From Candidatus Nomurabacteria bacterium (GTDB lineage: Bacteria > Patescibacteriota > Minisyncoccia > Phycocordibacterales > Phycocordibacteraceae), in NCBI GenBank assembly GCA_943355045.1, contig CALRDY010000032.1:1-6610 (forward strand): a stretch of DNA of 6,610 bases, written 5' to 3'. The notes under the pieces are model-generated. The model had not been told where the DNA came from. It ran no database searches and saw only the letters and a program-made list of their open reading frames with translations. Shown here one piece after another: positions 4,077-6,610 of this stretch (positions are counted from its first letter, which is position 1; each line of letters starts with the position of its first letter). The position numbers and the translations under genes are program-made.

Positions 4077-4106
4077 TTGACATATAGCACAGTAAAATGC
4101 TATAAA
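4077..4106 (+). promoter_or_regulatory. strong sigma70-type promoter with internal dyad
   Basis: There is a perfect -35 TTGACA (4077-4082), an 18-nt spacer, and -10 TATAAA (4101-4106) preceded by TGC, an extended -10. Inside it lies an inverted repeat TATAGCA (4083-4089) / TGCTATA (4098-4104) with 8 nt between, covering the spacer and the -10. This is an operator-like position. Transcripts would start near 4112, giving a leader of about 48 nt for the gene at 4161. Confidence 0.7.
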
Positions 4107-4160
4107 TAATTCAGAGTTGAATTTTGGTGCCATAATTCAATACCCAAGAAAGGGGTTCTT

Positions 4161-4514
4161 ATGAAAAGATCGTTGATTGACGAACGAAAGAGAGTGGGCA
4201 GAAAATTTCCCGTGCGACTATTGTTCACTTTGGCGCGAAACAAGGAACTTCGCAAATTGCAGATCGCTGTCTCTGGCATCAAAGTGGGGGAGATTAGCGA
4301 CTTAGCCGGAGTGATGTTTCCTGAAGGAGACTTCGGGTGGTCCCCAGCTCTCTGTGTGTCGACTAGGCTTGGGACGCGCATTCTCAAACAGTATCCAAAT
4401 CTCGCCAAGGTCTCCCTGAAAGGTGTCGATAACTCAAACTATGAAAAGTTCGTGGACCGTGCCATAAAGAAGCTCGGCTCGAAAGAACTCGAAATACGCC
4501 CAGCCAAGAAATAG
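4161..4514 (+). CDS. orphan basic protein in a self-contained cassette
   Basis: A 117-residue protein I do not recognise. It is strongly basic (26 Lys/Arg against 12 Asp/Glu), with a Lys/Arg-rich N-terminus (KRSLIDERKRVGRK) and a Lys-rich end. It has a central block rich in Gly and aromatic residues (VMFPEGDFGWSPALC, ~52-66) and no TM helix or signal peptide. One Cys and one Trp. The charge suggests nucleic-acid or ribosome binding, which is inference only. Expression signals are complete: a strong promoter, a G-rich SD-like AAAGGGG 5 nt before ATG, and an intrinsic terminator right after the stop. GC is about 49% by count, lower than the neighbours, and it uses AGA, TTG, TTA and CTA codons that they mostly avoid. 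It lies alone on the plus strand between ftsB-like and lepA, suggesting acquisition by transfer or rapid evolution. Confidence 0.75.
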   Translation: MKRSLIDERKRVGRKFPVRLLFTLARNKELRKLQIAVSGIKVGEISDLAGVMFPEGDFGWSPALCVSTRLGTRILKQYPNLAKVSLKGVDNSNYEKFVDRAIKKLGSKELEIRPAKK

Positions 4515-4519
4515 AGTCC

Positions 4520-4565
4520 GCGGTCGCCAAATCTTCATTGATCCCTGGCGACCGCTTTATTTTAT
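4520..4565 (+). terminator. intrinsic terminator of the orphan gene
   Basis: A perfect 10-bp stem GCGGTCGCCA (4520-4529) / TGGCGACCGC (4546-4555) with a 16-nt loop is followed directly by TTTATTTTAT. It begins 5 nt after the stop codon. On the opposite strand no T-run follows the stem closely, so it works mainly for the plus strand, though it may also block lepA transcripts. Confidence 0.88.
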
Positions 4566-4580
4566 ACGGACGAAATAAAA

Positions 4581-6392
4581 CTATTCCGCGGAGGACTGCA
4601 CCATCTTCATGAAGACATCTTCGGGGATAGTGACCTTGCCGGTGCCGCGTTCGAGCATCTTCTTCTTGCCGCGCTTCTGCTTATCCAAGAGCTTGTTCTT
4701 GCGCGAGACGTCGCCGCCATACAAATAGCCGGTCACATCCTTGCGCATCGCGGAGAGCGTCCGTGACGCGATGATGCGCCCTTGCACGCGCGCCTGAATC
4801 TTCGTATTGAAAAGCTGCTTCGGCAGGATCGTGAAGAGCTTCTCCACCATCTTATCCGCTTCCTCCTCTACCCTCCTCGCTGCGACGACGCGCGCAAAAG
4901 CGGCCACTGGTTCCTCGGCGACAAGTACGTCGAGCCGCACAACATCCGCCTCCCGCTCGGGAAGGATCTCGTATGAAAGCGACGCATAGCCCGAAGAAAC
5001 GTTCTTCAGTTTATCGAAGAAGCCGCGCATAAGCTCGCGGAGCGGCATCTCGATAGTCATACCGATGCGGCCATCCTGATACGTCTCGGTCGCAAGTGTC
5101 TGCGCCTCGTGCTCATAGAGCAGCTGGATGAGCATACTTACAGAGTCGGGCGGGGTAATGATGATGACCTTCGCCCACGGCTCTTCGATCTTTAAAATGT
5201 CGCCGTGCTCAGGGAATTTCGCTGGCGTGTAGATAGTCTCGCGCGTACCATTGTGCCTCGTGATTACATAGGAGATAGTCGGGATAGTAACGACAAGTGC
5301 GAGACCGAATTCGCGCTTCAAACGCTCGGTCACGATTTCCAAGTGCAAGAGTCCGAGGAAACCGCAACGGAATCCGCGGCCGAGCACACCCGAAGACTCT
5401 TCTTCAAAAGAAAGCGATGAATCGGAGAGGCGCAGACGTTCCAGCGACTTGCGCAAAAGCGGCAGGTCGTCCTGGTTCTCGGGATAGATTGAGGCCCAGA
5501 CGACCGGGCGCGGACGCGCGTAGCCCCCAAGCTCGGGCAGAGCGCCATGCACCGCGCCGACAGTGTCGCCAACTGCAACGACGCCCGGCTCTTTGATGCC
5601 CGTCACGATGTAACCGATCTCGCCGGCGGAAAGCGTCTCGGACGGCGTCTCGTCCGGCATGAAGATGCCGGTCTCAAGCGAAATGAAATCTTTCTCGGCG
5701 GCATGAAACGTGAGCGGCTGGCCCTTTTTGAACGTGCCGTCAAACACGCGCAGATACACCGCGACGCCGCGATGCTTTGAGTACGAAAAATCGAAGATGA
5801 TGCCGCGCGGCTCGCCTCCAACGGGCGACACAGAAGCGTGCGGCGGCGGAACGCGCTCGACGATCGCTTCGAGAAGCTCGTCGACGCCCGCGCCAGTCTT
5901 TCCTGACACCGCGAGTACCTGATCGACCGATACATGCACCAGTTTCGCGAGCTCTTCTTTCACTTCGGCCACGCGCGCGGCGGGAGAATCAATCTTCGAG
6001 ACGACCGGAATGATGACGCACCCTTGCGCCTGCGCCATCGCGAGCGTCGTGAGCGTCTGCGCCTGCACGCCCTGCGTCGAATCGACGAGGAGCAAAACGC
6101 CTTCGACCGCGTGGAGCGCGCGTGAGACTTCGTATGAAAAATCGATGTGTCCGGGCGTGTCGATCAGGTTCAGGATGTAGTTCGTCCCCTGTCGCGCGTA
6201 GTGCATTCTAACCGGCTGCATTTTTATGGTAATGCCCCGCTCACGCTCCAGATCCATGCGGTCAAGCACCTGGTCGCGCATCATGCGCGCAGGGATGGTT
6301 CCTGTGCGCTCAAGCAGGCGGTCAGCCAACGTGGATTTCCCATGATCCACATGGGCGATGATGGAAAAATTTCTGATCTGGTGGGGATTCAC
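4581..6392 (-). CDS. lepA: elongation factor 4 (LepA), translational GTPase
   Basis: 603 residues, full length for the family. Order: GTPase domain (about 1-185), domain II, EF-G-like domains III and V, and the LepA-specific C-terminal domain ending KLLDKQKRGKKKM...IPEDVFMKM. G1 is AHVDHGKST (13-21), switch I holds ERERGITIK (T55), and G3 is DTPGH (78-82) with catalytic H82. G4 is SKID (132-135), where NKID is expected, and G5 is SGK (163-165) where SAK is usual. EF4 binds the ribosome like EF-G and acts on stalled or mis-translocated complexes and on ribosome assembly, at the inner face of the membrane or in the cytosol. The GTG start precedes the family-typical N-P-x-x-IRNFSIIAH opening and overlaps the upstream gene's TGA as GTGA, so translation is probably coupled. 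There is no Shine-Dalgarno. Confidence 0.97.
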   Translation of the reverse strand: MNPHQIRNFSIIAHVDHGKSTLADRLLERTGTIPARMMRDQVLDRMDLERERGITIKMQPVRMHYARQGTNYILNLIDTPGHIDFSYEVSRALHAVEGVLLLVDSTQGVQAQTLTTLAMAQAQGCVIIPVVSKIDSPAARVAEVKEELAKLVHVSVDQVLAVSGKTGAGVDELLEAIVERVPPPHASVSPVGGEPRGIIFDFSYSKHRGVAVYLRVFDGTFKKGQPLTFHAAEKDFISLETGIFMPDETPSETLSAGEIGYIVTGIKEPGVVAVGDTVGAVHGALPELGGYARPRPVVWASIYPENQDDLPLLRKSLERLRLSDSSLSFEEESSGVLGRGFRCGFLGLLHLEIVTERLKREFGLALVVTIPTISYVITRHNGTRETIYTPAKFPEHGDILKIEEPWAKVIIITPPDSVSMLIQLLYEHEAQTLATETYQDGRIGMTIEMPLRELMRGFFDKLKNVSSGYASLSYEILPEREADVVRLDVLVAEEPVAAFARVVAARRVEEEADKMVEKLFTILPKQLFNTKIQARVQGRIIASRTLSAMRKDVTGYLYGGDVSRKNKLLDKQKRGKKKMLERGTGKVTIPEDVFMKMVQSSAE

Positions 6393-6610
6393 GGTTGTAT
6401 CGGTTCTTCGGCGGAAGGCGGAAGAACGGCACGGCGGGCGCCCGGTATACGGACGAGTTTACCGAGCGCGCCGACAACGATGAGAAACTCCTCATTCTCA
6501 ACGAGATAGAGCGCGAACGCCGAGGCGATAAGACCCACAGTACCAGCAATGAATCCCTCTGTGAAGACGGCCAGAAGCGTGGTCAGCGGCGCGATGCCGC
6601 CTTCAAGGAC
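6389..6610 (-). CDS. C-terminal fragment of an unidentified membrane protein
   Basis: An open frame enters from the right edge and ends with TGA at 6391-6389. It gives 73 residues with no start inside the window. About residues 7-36 form a hydrophobic Gly/Ala-rich segment (TTLLAVFTEGFIAGTVGLIASAFALYL in two parts) and 42-53 a shorter one (FLIVVGALGKLV). A basic patch (RIPGARR) and a Pro/Glu-rich tail ending EEPIQP follow. The basic patch after the last hydrophobic segment suggests that the C-terminus is cytoplasmic. It overlaps lepA by 4 nt (GTGA), so the two are very likely in one operon. I cannot name the family from this part. Confidence 0.7.
   Translation of the reverse strand, partial: VLEGGIAPLTTLLAVFTEGFIAGTVGLIASAFALYLVENEEFLIVVGALGKLVRIPGARRAVLPPSAEEPIQP

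Noticed and set aside
4046..4090. Fifteen-residue N-terminal extension of the ftsB-like protein
   Set aside because: Encoded over the -10 box TATACT and the divergent -35; family members begin with a few basic residues before the TM helix, as with the ATG at 4045.
6397..6427. GGCGGAA direct repeats and TTCTTC/GAAGAA arms near the lepA start as a regulatory element
   Set aside because: They lie inside the coding end of the upstream gene (LPPSAEE region), and simple codon repetition explains them.
4782..6509. Several plus-strand ORFs of 60-120 residues opposite lepA
   Set aside because: All are shadows of the highly conserved lepA frame with Arg-rich products and no expression signals.

Overview
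The window (about 6.6 kb, roughly 55-60% GC) looks like a chromosomal piece of a Candidate Phyla Radiation bacterium, most likely a Parcubacteria/Kaiserbacteria-type genome. The placement rests on gene style: a seven-TM DUF2914 protein, a short FtsB/DivIC-like protein, a YruB-type mini-glutaredoxin, a valyl-tRNA synthetase that stops without the usual C-terminal arm, and very compact spacing. TGA, TAA and TAG all act as stops, so the genetic code is standard (table 11) and not one of the CPR codes that reassign TGA. The taxonomic call is inference from recalled family resemblance, not a database result.

Layout. Plus strand, 1-1367: the 3' end of valS, then a PrsW-like intramembrane protease gene joined by an ATGA overlap to an Hsp20 small heat-shock protein gene. 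Minus strand, 4045 down to 1384: ftsB/divIC-like gene, tRNA-Gly(CCC), glutaredoxin, tRNA-Arg(CCT), a 95-residue single-TM protein, a possible 41-residue ORF, tRNA-Phe(GAA), and a DUF2914 membrane protein gene that begins 2 nt after the tRNA-Phe CCA. Plus strand, 4077-4565: a self-contained cassette with a strong promoter containing a dyad, a 117-residue basic orphan protein and an intrinsic terminator. Minus strand, 6610 down to 4581: the C-terminus of an unidentified membrane protein overlapping lepA (EF4) by GTGA.

How the parts fit. Most genes serve translation (valS, lepA, three tRNAs) or the envelope, division and stress (PrsW, Hsp20, FtsB, DUF2914, glutaredoxin). Most lack a Shine-Dalgarno sequence. 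Several have a GC-TANNNT -10 box 6-9 nt from the start codon, which points to leaderless or near-leaderless mRNAs. The orphan gene is the exception, with a long leader and a G-rich SD-like tract.

Most unusual items: (i) between ftsB and tRNA-Gly lies a partial copy of the first 24 nt of that tRNA gene, split in its D-loop by a 50-nt palindromic element; (ii) tRNA-Phe and tRNA-Gly both lack the near-universal U at T-loop position 55, and tRNA-Phe also lacks G18; (iii) the orphan cassette has a different base composition and an operator-like dyad in its promoter; (iv) LepA has Ser in place of Asn in the NKxD guanine-binding motif. No CRISPR array, transposase or integrase was seen.
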